Shown: positions 17,296 to 26,182, numbered from the stretch's first letter. The stretch: 64,000 bases of DNA from an uncultured Oscillibacter sp. (GCA_910578935.1 CAJTSM010000015.1:1-64000), one strand, 5' to 3'. Made by a program: numbers and translations. The notes: generated from the sequence alone by a model not told the origin.

Positions 17296-17324
17296 ATTGT
17301 ACCATGTTTTATTCCTCACGTCCA
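17296..17324 (-). promoter_or_regulatory. Promoter of sfsA
   Basis: On the minus strand TGGACG (17324-17319), 17 bp, TACAAT (17301-17296). The -35 is weak and the -10 good. Confidence 0.5.
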
Positions 17325-17384
17325 GACTCTGGGAACCCAAAGGAGGAGAACGCAAAAAACCCTGATAAAATTTGCGCAAAGTCA

Positions 17385-17413
17385 TTGTTTTTTTCTTTCG
17401 AAGTTGATACAAT
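17385..17413 (+). promoter_or_regulatory. Promoter of the decarboxylase pump operon
   Basis: TTGTTT at 17385-17390, 17 bp, TACAAT at 17408-17413, then a short leader to the AGGAGGG site of the first gene. Confidence 0.65.
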
Positions 17414-17445
17414 AGCCCTGCATCTATATTTATAGGAGGGAACAT

Positions 17446-17718
17446 ATGCCAGAGTATGGAAGCTTGTTTGTCTGCCTGATGGGCATGGGCACCGTGTTTT
17501 TCGGGCTCATCTGCCTCATCGTCCTGACGACGATTATGGGCAAGATCGTGGGCGGTCACGCGGCCCCCGCCGTCTCCGCCCCCGCCCCGGCCGCCGCGGC
17601 CCCCGCCGCCCCGGAGGGCAACCGCCAGGAGATCGCCGCCGCCGTCTCCGCCGCCATCGCGGAGGAGCTGGGAACCGGTATCACAGGCATCCGCATCGTA
17701 TCCATGAAAAAACTGTAA
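17446..17718 (+). CDS. oadG: Sodium pump decarboxylase gamma subunit
   Basis: A 90-aa single-pass membrane subunit that assembles the Na+-translocating decarboxylase. One membrane helix lies at residues about 8-33. It is followed by the Ala/Pro-rich flexible linker typical of OadG and a short C-terminal tail with GITGIRIVSMKKL. It is first in the order gamma, biotin carrier, beta, alpha, each gene with its own good ribosome site and gaps of about 20 bases. Confidence 0.9.
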   Translation: MPEYGSLFVCLMGMGTVFFGLICLIVLTTIMGKIVGGHAAPAVSAPAPAAAAPAAPEGNRQEIAAAVSAAIAEELGTGITGIRIVSMKKL

Positions 17719-17740
17719 GGAACAAGAAGGAGAGAGCATC

Positions 17741-18082
17741 ATGAAAAAGTACAGAGTCACCGTCAACGGCACCGCCTATGAGATCGAGCTGGAGGAGCTG
17801 ACCGGAGCCGCCCCCGCCGCCCCCGCTGCCGCCCCGGCCCCCGCTCCCGCCGCCGCGGCCCCTGCCGGAGGCGAGCAGGTCACCAGCCCCATGCCCGGCA
17901 CCATCCTGGACGTAAAGGTTTCCCAGGGCGCGGCCGTCAAGAAGGGCGACGTGCTGATGATCCTGGAGGCCATGAAGATGGAAAACGAGATCATGTGCCC
18001 CTGCGACGGCAAGGTCGCCTCCATCCACGCCTCCAAGGGCACGGCGGTGGAGTCCGGCACGCTGCTGTGCGTCATCCAGTAA
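17741..18082 (+). CDS. Biotin carboxyl carrier subunit of the Na+-pumping decarboxylase
   Basis: A 113-aa protein with an N-terminal strand region, a long Ala/Pro hinge (about 22-42) and a C-terminal biotinyl domain. Biotin attaches to Lys79 in LEAMKMENE. It shuttles the carboxyl group from the alpha to the beta subunit. In Klebsiella this domain is fused to OadA; here it is a separate gene, as in glutaconyl-CoA and methylmalonyl-CoA decarboxylases. Confidence 0.93.
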   Translation: MKKYRVTVNGTAYEIELEELTGAAPAAPAAAPAPAPAAAAPAGGEQVTSPMPGTILDVKVSQGAAVKKGDVLMILEAMKMENEIMCPCDGKVASIHASKGTAVESGTLLCVIQ

Positions 18083-18100
18083 GGCGCTGGAGGGACGAGA

Positions 18101-19363
18101 ATGGAAGCTATTCTGGATTTTGTAAACAGCTCGGGATTCGCGCTGTTTGCCCAGGGGGACAACTGGAAATGCCTTTTGATGATCGTCATCGCCTGCGGCC
18201 TTCTGTACCTGGGCATTGTGAAGAAATTTGAGCCCCTGCTGCTGGTGCCCATCGCCTTCGGCATGCTCATTACAAACCTCCCCGGCGCGGAGATGTACCA
18301 CGAGATCTTCTTCGCCGGGGGCCACATCCACTGGGACCTCATCGGCGGGGCCCCCGTCACGGCGGAGTTCTTGGCGGAGCTGGCGGCGGTGGACGTGTCC
18401 GACGCCGTGCTGGCAACCGCCACGGTGGGCCAGTCCATCACGCCGGGCCTGATTGACATCCTATATCTCGGCGTGAAACTGGGCATCTATCCCTGCCTCA
18501 TCTTCATGGGCGTGGGCGCCATGACCGACTTCGGCCCCCTGATCGCCAACCCCAAGAGCCTGCTCCTGGGCGCGGCGGCGCAGCTGGGCATCTTCATGAC
18601 CTTCGTGGGCTGCCGGATGTCCGGCATTTTCTCCTCCGCCCAGGCCGGTTCCATCGGCATCATCGGCGGCGCGGACGGTCCCACCGCCATCTACGGCGCG
18701 ACGAAGCTGGCCCCGGAGCTCCTGGGCCCCATTGCCGTGGCGGCGTACAGCTACATGGCCCTGGTGCCCGTCATCCAACCCCCCATTATGCGCCTTCTGA
18801 CCACCGAGGCGGAGCGGAAGATCGTCATGAAGCCCCTGCGGCAGGTTTCCAAGACCGAGAAGATCGTCTTCCCCATCATGGTGGCCGTGTTCGTAGCCCT
18901 GCTGGTGCCCTCCGCCGCCCCCCTCATCGCCTGCCTCATGCTGGGCAATCTTTTCAAGGAGTGCGGCGTGGTGGAGCGGCTGAGCAAGACCGTTCAAAAC
19001 GAGCTCATCAACATCGTCACCATCTTCTTGGGGATCTCCGTGGGTGCGACGGCCACGGGCCGGACCTTCCTCAGCCTCCAGACCATCGCCATCATGCTGA
19101 TGGGCATTGTGGCCTTCGGCTTCGGCACCGCCGGCGGCGTGGTCCTGGCCAAGATTATGAACCTGTTCCTGAAAGAGAAGATCAATCCCCTCATCGGCTC
19201 TGCCGGCGTGTCCGCGGTGCCCATGGCCGCCCGGGTTTCCCAGGTGGAGGGCCAGAAGGCCAATCCCAGCAACTTCCTCTTGATGCACGCCATGGGCCCC
19301 AACGTGGCCGGCGTCATCGGCTCCGCCATTGCGGCGGGCGTCATGATTTCCCTGTTCGGCTGA
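18101..19363 (+). CDS. oadB: Sodium ion-translocating decarboxylase beta subunit
   Basis: A 420-aa integral membrane protein that decarboxylates carboxybiotin and pumps Na+ out. It has about nine to eleven helices. The functional segment IIGGADGPTAIY (around residues 186-197) holds the conserved Asp required for coupling, and GRTFLSLQTI and NPLIGSAGVSAVPMAAR are conserved membrane regions. It shares the operon with the gamma, biotin and alpha subunits. Confidence 0.95.
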   Translation: MEAILDFVNSSGFALFAQGDNWKCLLMIVIACGLLYLGIVKKFEPLLLVPIAFGMLITNLPGAEMYHEIFFAGGHIHWDLIGGAPVTAEFLAELAAVDVSDAVLATATVGQSITPGLIDILYLGVKLGIYPCLIFMGVGAMTDFGPLIANPKSLLLGAAAQLGIFMTFVGCRMSGIFSSAQAGSIGIIGGADGPTAIYGATKLAPELLGPIAVAAYSYMALVPVIQPPIMRLLTTEAERKIVMKPLRQVSKTEKIVFPIMVAVFVALLVPSAAPLIACLMLGNLFKECGVVERLSKTVQNELINIVTIFLGISVGATATGRTFLSLQTIAIMLMGIVAFGFGTAGGVVLAKIMNLFLKEKINPLIGSAGVSAVPMAARVSQVEGQKANPSNFLLMHAMGPNVAGVIGSAIAAGVMISLFG

Positions 19364-19381
19364 TCGATCGGAGGTATTGTA

Positions 19382-20836
19382 ATGGCTATGGAATTTTTGT
19401 CTAAGAAGCCCCTGTATATCACCGACACCATCCTCCGGGACGCCCACCAGTCTCAGGCGGCCACCCGCATGCGGGTGGAGGACATGCTCCCCGCCTGCGA
19501 GGTGCTGGACTCCATCGGCTACTGGTCGTTGGAGTGCTGGGGCGGCGCGACCTTCGACTCCTGCATGCGCTTCCTCAACGAGGACCCCTGGGAGCGCCTG
19601 CGCAAGCTCCGCAAGGCCCTGCCGAATACCAAGCTCCAGATGCTCTTCCGGGGTCAGAACATCCTGGGCTACAAGCACTACGCCGACGACGTGGTGGACG
19701 CCTTCTGCCGGAAATCCATTGAAAACGGCATCGACATCATCCGGATTTTCGACGCGTTGAACGACGTGCGGAACCTGGAACAGGCCATCAAGTCCACCAA
19801 GAAATACGGCGGCATGGTGGAGGCCACCCTCAGCTACACCATCTCCCCCATTCACAGCGAGGAGTATTTTGTCAAACTGGCCAAGGAGCTGGAGCAGATG
19901 GGCGCGGACGTGATCTGCGTCAAGGACATGGCGAACCTGCTCCTGCCCATGGACGCCTACTCTCTGGTGAAGAAGCTGAAGGAGACGGTGAAAATTCCCA
20001 TCCACCTCCACACCCACAACACCACCGGCACCGGCGACATGGTGTACCTCATGGCGGCCTACGCCGGTGTGGACATCGTGGACACGGCCCTGAGCCCCCT
20101 GGCCAACGGCACGGCCCAGCCCGCCACGGAGTCTTTAGTGGCCACCCTCCAGGGCACCGTCCGGGACACCAAGCTGGACCTGAACAAGATGAGCGAGGCC
20201 GCGGCCCACTTCCGGAAGGTGGCCCAGAAGCTCAAGGAGCAGGGCAGCCTGGACCCGAAGGTTCTGAACGTGGACACCAACACCCTCCTCTATCAGGTGC
20301 CCGGCGGTATGCTGTCGAACCTCATCTCCCAGCTGAAGCAGGCGGGTAAGGAGGAGAAGTACTACGACGTGCTGGCGGAGATCCCCCGGGTCCGGAAGGA
20401 CTTCGGCTATCCCCCGCTGGTCACCCCCACCAGCCAGATCGTGGGCACCCAGGCCGTCATGAACGTGGTGGTGGGCAAGTACAAGACCTTCCCGAAGGAG
20501 TCCAAGGGCCTCCTTCGGGGCGAGTACGGACAGGTCCCCGGCGAGGTCAACGAGGAAGTCCGGGCCCTGGCCGGTATCAAGCCCGAAGATGTGATTCACT
20601 GCCGCCCGGCGGACCAGCTCCAGCCGGAGGTGGAGAAGTACCGGGAGGAGTTCAAGGATATCGCCAAGAGCGACGAGGACGTCCTCTCCCTGGCCCTGTT
20701 CCCCCAGGTGGCCCCCAAGTTCCTGGCCTGGCGGGACGGTCCCCACGATGAGCCCGCCGCTCCTGCCCCCGCGGCAAAGGCCGCCCCGGCGGACCCCAAC
20801 GCCGTGCGGGAGCTGTTTGTGGAGTTCAAGGGATAA
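19382..20836 (+). CDS. oadA: Oxaloacetate decarboxylase alpha subunit (carboxyltransferase)
   Basis: A 484-aa cytoplasmic TIM-barrel carboxyltransferase of the PYC/OadA family. It transfers the carboxyl of oxaloacetate to biotin, forming pyruvate. ITDTILRDAHQSQ at the N-terminus and HLHTHNTTG hold the metal ligands, and VICVKDMANLL contains the catalytic Lys region. The protein ends in an Ala/Pro linker without a biotinyl domain, which matches the separate carrier gene. Oxaloacetate is the likely substrate because the alpha subunit is not of the acyl-CoA carboxyltransferase type. Confidence 0.93.
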   Translation: MAMEFLSKKPLYITDTILRDAHQSQAATRMRVEDMLPACEVLDSIGYWSLECWGGATFDSCMRFLNEDPWERLRKLRKALPNTKLQMLFRGQNILGYKHYADDVVDAFCRKSIENGIDIIRIFDALNDVRNLEQAIKSTKKYGGMVEATLSYTISPIHSEEYFVKLAKELEQMGADVICVKDMANLLLPMDAYSLVKKLKETVKIPIHLHTHNTTGTGDMVYLMAAYAGVDIVDTALSPLANGTAQPATESLVATLQGTVRDTKLDLNKMSEAAAHFRKVAQKLKEQGSLDPKVLNVDTNTLLYQVPGGMLSNLISQLKQAGKEEKYYDVLAEIPRVRKDFGYPPLVTPTSQIVGTQAVMNVVVGKYKTFPKESKGLLRGEYGQVPGEVNEEVRALAGIKPEDVIHCRPADQLQPEVEKYREEFKDIAKSDEDVLSLALFPQVAPKFLAWRDGPHDEPAAPAPAAKAAPADPNAVRELFVEFKG

Positions 20837-20859
20837 CCTGCTTTTCTTGTGAAAGATAC

Positions 20860-20894
20860 GGGGACTCTAAGCGGCTTTGCCGTTTAGAGTCCCC
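20860..20894 (+). terminator. Terminator of the oad operon
   Basis: A 15-bp stem (20860-20874 with 20880-20894) with a short loop lies 23 bases after the oadA stop. The gap beyond it to 21090 shows no gene. Confidence 0.75.
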
Positions 20895-21090
20895 GCACTT
20901 CCTTTAGGGTGAAAGTAGGCAAAAGAGCTTTCGCTTGCTCTCACTGTGTGGTGACCGGCCGGGCCGGAGCAGCGGCGACACAAAATCGCTTGCAATTTCG
21001 GAACTTTACACGTTCTGAAATTGTATATTTAAACAGCGCAGGAAACCCTTTCTTCCCGTTGAATCCGTTTTCGGCCTTCTTCGACAGTCT

Positions 21091-21124
21091 AAAGAGGACG
21101 GTATCTTACGATACCGTCCTCTTT
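21091..21124. terminator. Terminator between convergent genes
   Basis: A 14-bp perfect stem with a 6-base loop, AAAGAGGACGGTAT and its complement, with T-rich sequence on the plus-strand exit. Confidence 0.7.
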
Positions 21125-21131
21125 TCTTCTC

Positions 21132-22295
21132 TCAAGTATAGGACCGCTCCACTCGGACTTTGGCCTGGAAACCGCTGTCCAGCACCTGGACGGCGCTCTT
21201 GATCTTCTCCTCCACCTCCTGGTCGCTGAGGCGGAAGTCGAAAGGCACCGCCGCGTCGAAAATCAGGTGGGCATGCCCCTCCCGGGGCACCACCCGGAAG
21301 TCATGAATGGTGATGCCGCTGTCAATGCAGCCAACCAGGGCCTCCACCCGCCGGCGGGTTTCCTGCGTCACGCCGTCGTCGGTACACACCGGATCCATGT
21401 GGATCACCGCTTCACAGCCCAGCCGTTCCCGGAGCTCCCGCTCCACATGGTCGATCCGGCTGTGAAGCTCCAGCAGCTCTCCTCCGGCGGGGACCTCAGC
21501 GTGGAGGGAAATCATCCGCCGTCCGGGGCCGTAGTCGTGGACGATGATGTCGTGAACCCCCAGAATGGGCTGGTGGGAGAGAACCAGGGACCGAATCTCC
21601 TCCACAAACTCCGCTGACGGCGGCGTGCCCAGCAAGGGGTCCATGGTGGTCTTGGCGGCCCGGAAACCGGACCAGAGGATGAACAGGGCCACCAGCAGTC
21701 CCCCCCAGCCGTCCAGAATCAGGTCCGTATACCGCTCCACCAAGGAGGCGGCCAGCACCACCGCCGTGGCGGCGCAGTCGCTCAGGGAGTCCAGGGCGGC
21801 GGCCTCCATAGCCGTGGAGCCGATGCGCTTTCCAATCCGACGGTTGTAAAAAGCCATGTAAACTTTGACGCCGATGGCGGCGCAGAGGGTAGCTGTCACC
21901 TGCCAATCCCCTTCCGCCGGAACGGGACGGAGAATCTTTCCCACAGAGGACTGGGCCAGTTCAAAGCCCATCAGCAGAATCAGCATAGCCACCACCAGGC
22001 CGGACAGATACTCCATTCGCCCGTGCCCGAAGGGGTGGTCGTGGTCCGGCTTCTGTTCCGCCAGGTGAAAACCCAGCAGAGTCACCACGGAGGACCCGGC
22101 GTCAGAGAGGTTGTTCACCGCGTCGGCCACCACGGCGATGGACCCGGAAGCCAGGCCCGCCAGCAGCTTGCCCAGAAACAGCAGCAGGTTCAAAAACACG
22201 CCCACCGCCCCGCAGAGAACGCCGTAACCCTTCCGCACCTGGGCTTCCGGTTTTCCCTCGGGTTTGAGAAAGATGCGGGCCAGCATCGTAATCAC
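21132..22295 (-). CDS. Cation diffusion facilitator family transporter
   Basis: A CDF antiporter of 387 aa that exports divalent metals (Zn, Fe, Mn or Co) in exchange for protons. Six membrane helices are expected. The metal sites are VADAVNNLSDAGSS in helix 2, DHPFGHGRMEY, and ALDSLSDCAATA in helix 5. The C-terminal cytoplasmic dimerisation domain (about 210-387) is longer than usual, with a second metallochaperone-like ferredoxin fold. GTG 22295 has AGGGGAG eight bases upstream; ATG 22286 is an alternative. Confidence 0.92.
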   Translation of the reverse strand: MITMLARIFLKPEGKPEAQVRKGYGVLCGAVGVFLNLLLFLGKLLAGLASGSIAVVADAVNNLSDAGSSVVTLLGFHLAEQKPDHDHPFGHGRMEYLSGLVVAMLILLMGFELAQSSVGKILRPVPAEGDWQVTATLCAAIGVKVYMAFYNRRIGKRIGSTAMEAAALDSLSDCAATAVVLAASLVERYTDLILDGWGGLLVALFILWSGFRAAKTTMDPLLGTPPSAEFVEEIRSLVLSHQPILGVHDIIVHDYGPGRRMISLHAEVPAGGELLELHSRIDHVERELRERLGCEAVIHMDPVCTDDGVTQETRRRVEALVGCIDSGITIHDFRVVPREGHAHLIFDAAVPFDFRLSDQEVEEKIKSAVQVLDSGFQAKVRVERSYT

Positions 22296-22343
22296 AAGAT
22301 CAGCTCCCCTCTCAGGAATTTGCAAATATCACAGGATATGCGG

Positions 22344-22369
22344 AAGAGCGGTCGTTTGATACCGCTCTT
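22344..22369. terminator. Weak inverted repeat after the Cys-rich gene
   Basis: AAGAGCGGT pairs with ACCGCTCTT across an 8-base loop, just past the 3' end of the minus-strand gene at 22377. The T run is poor. Confidence 0.4.
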
Positions 22370-22376
22370 CTTCCCA

Positions 22377-22979
22377 TTATTTTTTCCCCGGCAGCACCAA
22401 CTTCATGTGGCAGCACAGGTCGTCCAAATCCCGGTCCGTGGCGGCGGGCACCCGCAGCTTTGCCCCGCAGTCCCGGCAAATCAGGTCCACAGAGGACCGC
22501 CGGACCTCCATTGCGCAGCGGCTGCCGCCGCAGGCACAGGTGATCCCGCCGGGCCGGGAGGCAATGTCCCGCAGCTCGGAGAGGACCTCATACATGATGA
22601 CGTTGTCCAGGAAAATCCCGTCCTCCCCCTGCTTCCGCTCTTTTTCCGCCAGAATCGACAGCTCCCGGAGCTGCCGCTCCACGGTCCCCTCAGGGCCTAT
22701 GAAACAGCAAAACTGCTTTGTCCCGGCGCAGGCCAACGCCGTGGCTCCCTCCAGCACCCGGTCCGGCGGGCAGACCGCCGTATGAATCCCGCCGCAGAGG
22801 CCGCAGGGAACGGTCAGCCGGTACCGCTCCCCGTCGAAAGCCGCCGTCAAGGCGGAACCGCCGCAGCTGCACTCCACCTCCGCACCGGAAGCCTCCAAAG
22901 CAAAGGCCGAGCGGGTCTTCATGACGGTCTTTCCGCATTTGGGGCAGAGATAGCCGAAGGTCCGCATCTCCTCAGGCAT
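22377..22979 (-). CDS. Hypothetical multi-zinc-ribbon protein
   Basis: A 200-aa soluble protein not assigned to a named family. It contains at least four Cys pairs: LCPKCGK (about 11-17), VECSCGG (about 35-41), VPCGLCGG (about 57-64), and late pairs CACGG (about 147-151) and CRDCGAKL (about 167-174). They would form two or more zinc ribbons around a central helical part. GAGGTG precedes the ATG. The pattern suggests nucleic-acid or protein binding, but this is inference only. Confidence 0.75.
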   Translation of the reverse strand: MPEEMRTFGYLCPKCGKTVMKTRSAFALEASGAEVECSCGGSALTAAFDGERYRLTVPCGLCGGIHTAVCPPDRVLEGATALACAGTKQFCCFIGPEGTVERQLRELSILAEKERKQGEDGIFLDNVIMYEVLSELRDIASRPGGITCACGGSRCAMEVRRSSVDLICRDCGAKLRVPAATDRDLDDLCCHMKLVLPGKK

Positions 22980-23146
22980 GGTAAAAGCACCTCGCTTAAG
23001 CTTCCCCGGCGGCGCCAGAGAAGCGGTTATAGTTAGACTTTAAATTATACCATAAAACAAAGTAAACGTCCAGTGTTTTTGTGCAGGTTGTGTAAGTTTT
23101 TGTGGACGGACGAAAAAACGCCGCCGGTCCGGCGGCGCTTCGCAGC

Positions 23147-23842
23147 TTAGGGAAGAAGGTTTGCCGCCAGAGGACACAGCAGAGCCGTCAAAATCCCCGC
23201 CACGGCGATGGAGAGGCTGCTCATGGCTCCCTCCACCGGTCCCATCTCCATGGCCTTGGCAGTTCCGATGGCGTGGGCGGCAGAGCCAATGCCCACCCCT
23301 TTAGCCACAGGGTCTGTAATGCGGAACCACTTACACACCGCCTGGGCGGTGAGGTTTCCGAAAATACCGGTGAGGATGATGACGGCGGTGGTCAGGGCGG
23401 GGATTCCCCCCAGCTCTCCGGATACGTCCGCCCCAATGGCAGTGGTGACGGACTTGGGCAGCAGGCTGACGGCGGCGGCCCGGTCCATCTGAAAAATCCA
23501 GGCCAGGGTTAAAATCGCCCCAACACTGACCGCCACTCCGGCGGCAATGCCGGAGAGAATCGCGGCGGCATTCTTCCGCAGGGCCTCCCATTGCTCGTAC
23601 AGAGGCACCGCCAAGCTGACGGTGGCGGGGAGCAGCAGCCAGCTCACCGGCCCGGCGGCGGTCTGGTAATCCGGATAGGAAATCTCGCAAAGCCGGAGAA
23701 AAAGGATCACAAACACACTCCCCAGCAGCAGGGGATTGCACCAGGCCCTTCCCGTCTTTTTTTGCAGGAAGGTCCCCAGCGCAAACGCCCCCAGCGTCAG
23801 CAGCACCCCCCATACGGTCCCCCGGGTCAAAAGCTCATTCAT
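23147..23842 (-). CDS. lrgB: LrgB/CidB family membrane protein
   Basis: A 231-aa membrane protein with about six to seven helices, the LrgB half of the LrgAB pair. Signature segments are NPLLLGSVFVI near residue 36, LLPKSVTTAIG around 125-135, and AHAIGTAKAMEM around 185-196. LrgAB homologues have been linked to murein hydrolase control in Staphylococcus and to pyruvate or glycolate-type transport elsewhere. Its start overlaps the end of the upstream lrgA gene by eight bases. Confidence 0.93.
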   Translation of the reverse strand: MNELLTRGTVWGVLLTLGAFALGTFLQKKTGRAWCNPLLLGSVFVILFLRLCEISYPDYQTAAGPVSWLLLPATVSLAVPLYEQWEALRKNAAAILSGIAAGVAVSVGAILTLAWIFQMDRAAAVSLLPKSVTTAIGADVSGELGGIPALTTAVIILTGIFGNLTAQAVCKWFRITDPVAKGVGIGSAAHAIGTAKAMEMGPVEGAMSSLSIAVAGILTALLCPLAANLLP

Positions 23843-24194
23843 GCCGCGCCTCCTTCCGCCGGATCACCGCCTGTGTGATCCGGCCCGAAATTCCCATAAC
23901 CAGCACCGTTACCAGCAAAAGCGCCAGCAGGGCCGGCATCCAGATATCCGCCAGAAGCGCCCCCAGCTCCATAACGCCCGCAGCCCCGGGGACAAAGAGC
24001 AGGGGAAACACGGCAATCAAGAAGCCCGCGGCCTCCCTCACCTGCTCCAGCCTCACCAGCCCCGCCCTAAGGGCCGCCAGCAACAGCGCCAGCCCGTAAA
24101 TACTGGCGGGAACCGGCAGGGGCAGGAGCGCATGCAGCGCCTCCCCCAGAAAACAAAACGCCAAAATCCGCAGAAATTGAAACACATATCTCAC
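23835..24194 (-). CDS. lrgA: CidA/LrgA family holin-like protein
   Basis: A 119-aa protein with four membrane helices. The GTG at 24194 is chosen because GGAGGTG lies upstream and the helices begin at once (RYVFQFLRILAFC); the longer in-frame ATG at 24365 would run into the tRNA-flanking repeat. PVPASIYGLALLLAAL is the typical CidA/LrgA segment. It is the partner of LrgB. The gene lies 166 bases downstream of tRNA-Arg on the same strand, so readthrough from the tRNA promoter is possible. Confidence 0.9.
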   Translation of the reverse strand: MRYVFQFLRILAFCFLGEALHALLPLPVPASIYGLALLLAALRAGLVRLEQVREAAGFLIAVFPLLFVPGAAGVMELGALLADIWMPALLALLLVTVLVMGISGRITQAVIRRKEARHE

Positions 24195-24286
24195 AGCCGC
24201 ACCTCCGCCAAATTTCCGCCCGTCCCCCGTCTCTCGTTCCCCGTCCTCCGCGGCCAAAACCCCAGCAAAGCGGATTCCGGCCGAAA

Positions 24287-24359
24287 GCGAAGAAATTCCC
24301 CCGTCCGGCGCAGTTTTCGCCGCAAGGCGGAAACGGAGCGGTAAGGGGAATTTCTGAGC
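24287..24359. repeat. tRNA-flanking palindromic repeat, copy 2
   Basis: Near-identical to 6681-6752 with about three differences, including a one- to two-base length change in the C run. It again ends exactly at the encoded CCA of a minus-strand tRNA. Confidence 0.8.
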
Positions 24360-24436
24360 TGGCACCCTTGAGAGGATTCGAACCTCCGGCCTACCGCTTA
24401 GGAGGCGGTCGCTCTATCCTGCTGAGCTACAAGGGC
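24360..24436 (-). tRNA. tRNA-Arg (anticodon CCT)
   Basis: Cloverleaf starting GCCCTTG, with anticodon stem ACCGC/GCGGT and loop CTCCTAA, giving CCT. The T loop is GTTCGAATC and CCA is encoded. Confidence 0.97.
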
Positions 24437-24449
24437 GGATAACTTGTTT

Positions 24450-24478
24450 ATTTTACCCGTTTTTCTCCAAGCTGTCAA
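24450..24478 (-). promoter_or_regulatory. Promoter of tRNA-Arg
   Basis: On the minus strand TTGACA (24478-24473), 17 bp, TAAAAT (24455-24450), about 15 bases before the tRNA. Confidence 0.82.
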
Positions 24479-24500
24479 TCCTAAATCTGACGCCGGGCCC

Positions 24501-24529
24501 TGGACTTTTTCCAGGTTCCGCGCTATAAT
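24501..24529 (+). promoter_or_regulatory. Promoter of the PepSY protein gene
   Basis: TGGACT at 24501-24506, 17 bp, perfect TATAAT at 24524-24529. Confidence 0.6.
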
Positions 24530-24559
24530 AGGCCTATCTTAAAAAGGATGGTGAACACC

Positions 24560-25648
24560 ATGAACCCCGAGAAAAACGACAAAAAACTCACCCGCTGGCT
24601 GCTGGCCGCCACCATCGTCCTGCTGGTGCTGGTGCTGGGCCTTCAGCTCTGGCAGATATTCGGCGGAAAAACTTACGGCGGCGATCCTTCCCAAGCTCCG
24701 GATTCCGCCGGCGCTCCCGCGGCTTCCCAGGCCGCCGGACCTCTCAATCCCCCGGACTCCAATGTCTCCCCGGATCAGGCCGCCCTGATTGAGGACATCC
24801 AGGCGCTCAACCCGGCCTTGACCTTTGACGGCCTGGCCGCCCTTTCCAACAAGGAACTGGAGCAGCTTCGGGAAACCAACGCGCCGGACCTGCCCGTCGG
24901 CATGTCCTTTGCCGCCCAGGCCGCGGAGGAATACGCCGGGACACTGGCTGTGGCCTCCGTCACCAGCGAAACGGACCCGGAACTGGATGAAGCCCTTCCT
25001 CACTACGAGGTGGAACTCCATCATCCCACCCTGGGGAACTTTGAATATAAGATCGACGCCTACAGCGGCAAAGTGCTGGAGGGCACGCCCAATATCATGC
25101 AAAGCGTCCAGGCCGCGGCCCAGGAGGTCCCCGGCCCCGCCTCCGCCTCTGCCGGAAATCCCGCCCCCGCCGCCGGCTCCCAGGAGCCCATTCCGGAATC
25201 CTCCGCCGGTGAAGAGGCCGCGAAAACCGCCGCCTTTTCTCACGCCGGGGTTTCTGCCGCCGACGCCGCCGGCCTCCGCTGCAAGCTGGACTGGGACGAC
25301 GGCCGCCAAGTCTATGACATCGAATTCTGGGTGGGCAGCACGGAATACGACTACGAAATCGACGCCGCCACCTCCGCCGTACTGAAAGCGGAGCAGGAGA
25401 CAAACGGACCCCGTACCGGGACTCCCGCCCAGCAGCCCGGAAACTTCATTGGAGAGGAAGCCGCAAAAAGCGCCGCTCTGGCCCACGCCGGAGTCTCTGC
25501 CGCCGACGCCGGATTTGTCGAATGCGAGCTGGACGAAGACGACGGCCTTTGGGTTTATGAAATCAAGTTCCGGGCGGGGGGCCTGGAATACGACTACGAG
25601 ATCGACGCCGCCGGCGGAACGGTGGTAAAGGCGGAGCAGGACCGCTGA
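24560..25648 (+). CDS. Membrane-anchored PepSY-domain protein
   Basis: A 362-aa protein with a short cytoplasmic start, one membrane helix (about residues 11-32) and an extracellular part. After an Ala/Pro-rich linker come three PepSY-like domains of about 65-100 residues. The last two are near-duplicates, both with HAGVSAADA and EYDYEIDAA, separated by about 75 residues. PepSY domains can bind or inhibit peptidases at the envelope. ATG 24560 is chosen because AGGATGGTG is well spaced; ATG 24548 touches the AGG. Confidence 0.85.
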   Translation: MNPEKNDKKLTRWLLAATIVLLVLVLGLQLWQIFGGKTYGGDPSQAPDSAGAPAASQAAGPLNPPDSNVSPDQAALIEDIQALNPALTFDGLAALSNKELEQLRETNAPDLPVGMSFAAQAAEEYAGTLAVASVTSETDPELDEALPHYEVELHHPTLGNFEYKIDAYSGKVLEGTPNIMQSVQAAAQEVPGPASASAGNPAPAAGSQEPIPESSAGEEAAKTAAFSHAGVSAADAAGLRCKLDWDDGRQVYDIEFWVGSTEYDYEIDAATSAVLKAEQETNGPRTGTPAQQPGNFIGEEAAKSAALAHAGVSAADAGFVECELDEDDGLWVYEIKFRAGGLEYDYEIDAAGGTVVKAEQDR

Positions 25649-25689
25649 GCTCCCGATTGAAAAGGAACTGTAAACAATGGAAAATCCTG

Positions 25690-25718
25690 TTGCGTTTCTA
25701 AATGAAATCCGCTATACT
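25690..25718 (+). promoter_or_regulatory. Promoter of the zinc-ribbon protein gene
   Basis: TTGCGT at 25690-25695, 17 bp, TATACT at 25713-25718, followed by a leader of about 60 bases. Confidence 0.65.
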
Positions 25719-25784
25719 AGCTCTTGTAATCTACGGAACCAAAGCCTGCACGCAGGTTCAAAATCGGAAAGGGGAACAACAACC

Positions 25785-26168
25785 ATGGCGTTTAATTTTG
25801 ATGAACTGACCCGCAAGGCAAAAGACGTTGCCAACAAGGCCGCCGACCGGACCAAGGACGCTGCGGAACTGGTAAAGCTCAACGTGGCCATCGCCGGAGA
25901 GCAGAAGGAAATTGACAAAAACTACCGTGCCATCGGCGAGTGGTTTGTCGGCGAATATGAGGGCGAGATCCCCGACGCGGTGCGGGAGGCCGTGGAGGCC
26001 GTTAACGCCAGCAAGGCCAAAATTGCCGAGCTGGAGGCCAGCAAGCCCGTGAAGGAAGAGCCCGCCGAAGCCGCGGAAGAGGCCCCCTCCGGAAAGAAGT
26101 GCCCCATCTGCGGCGCGGAGTCCGACAGCAAGTTCTGCCCCCAGTGCGGCGCGCCCATGGGAGAGTAA
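25785..26168 (+). CDS. Zinc-ribbon protein with N-terminal helical region
   Basis: A 127-aa cytoplasmic protein. Residues 1-85 are amphipathic helices (FDELTRKAKDVANKAADRTK) that resemble an apolipoprotein or LEA-type coiled region. A Glu/Ala-rich linker leads to a C-terminal zinc ribbon, CPICGAESDSKFCPQCGAPM, at about 104-123. This architecture is common in Oscillospiraceae, and its function is not known. ATG 25785 follows AAAGGGG; the 36-codon upstream extension overlaps the promoter and is rejected. Confidence 0.8.
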   Translation: MAFNFDELTRKAKDVANKAADRTKDAAELVKLNVAIAGEQKEIDKNYRAIGEWFVGEYEGEIPDAVREAVEAVNASKAKIAELEASKPVKEEPAEAAEEAPSGKKCPICGAESDSKFCPQCGAPMGE

Positions 26169-26182
26169 TCGTTTTCCATCTC

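Noticed and set aside
18461..20017. 518-codon frame opposite oadB/oadA
   Set aside because: Antisense shadow; His/Gly-rich artefact of GC-rich codons on the other strand.
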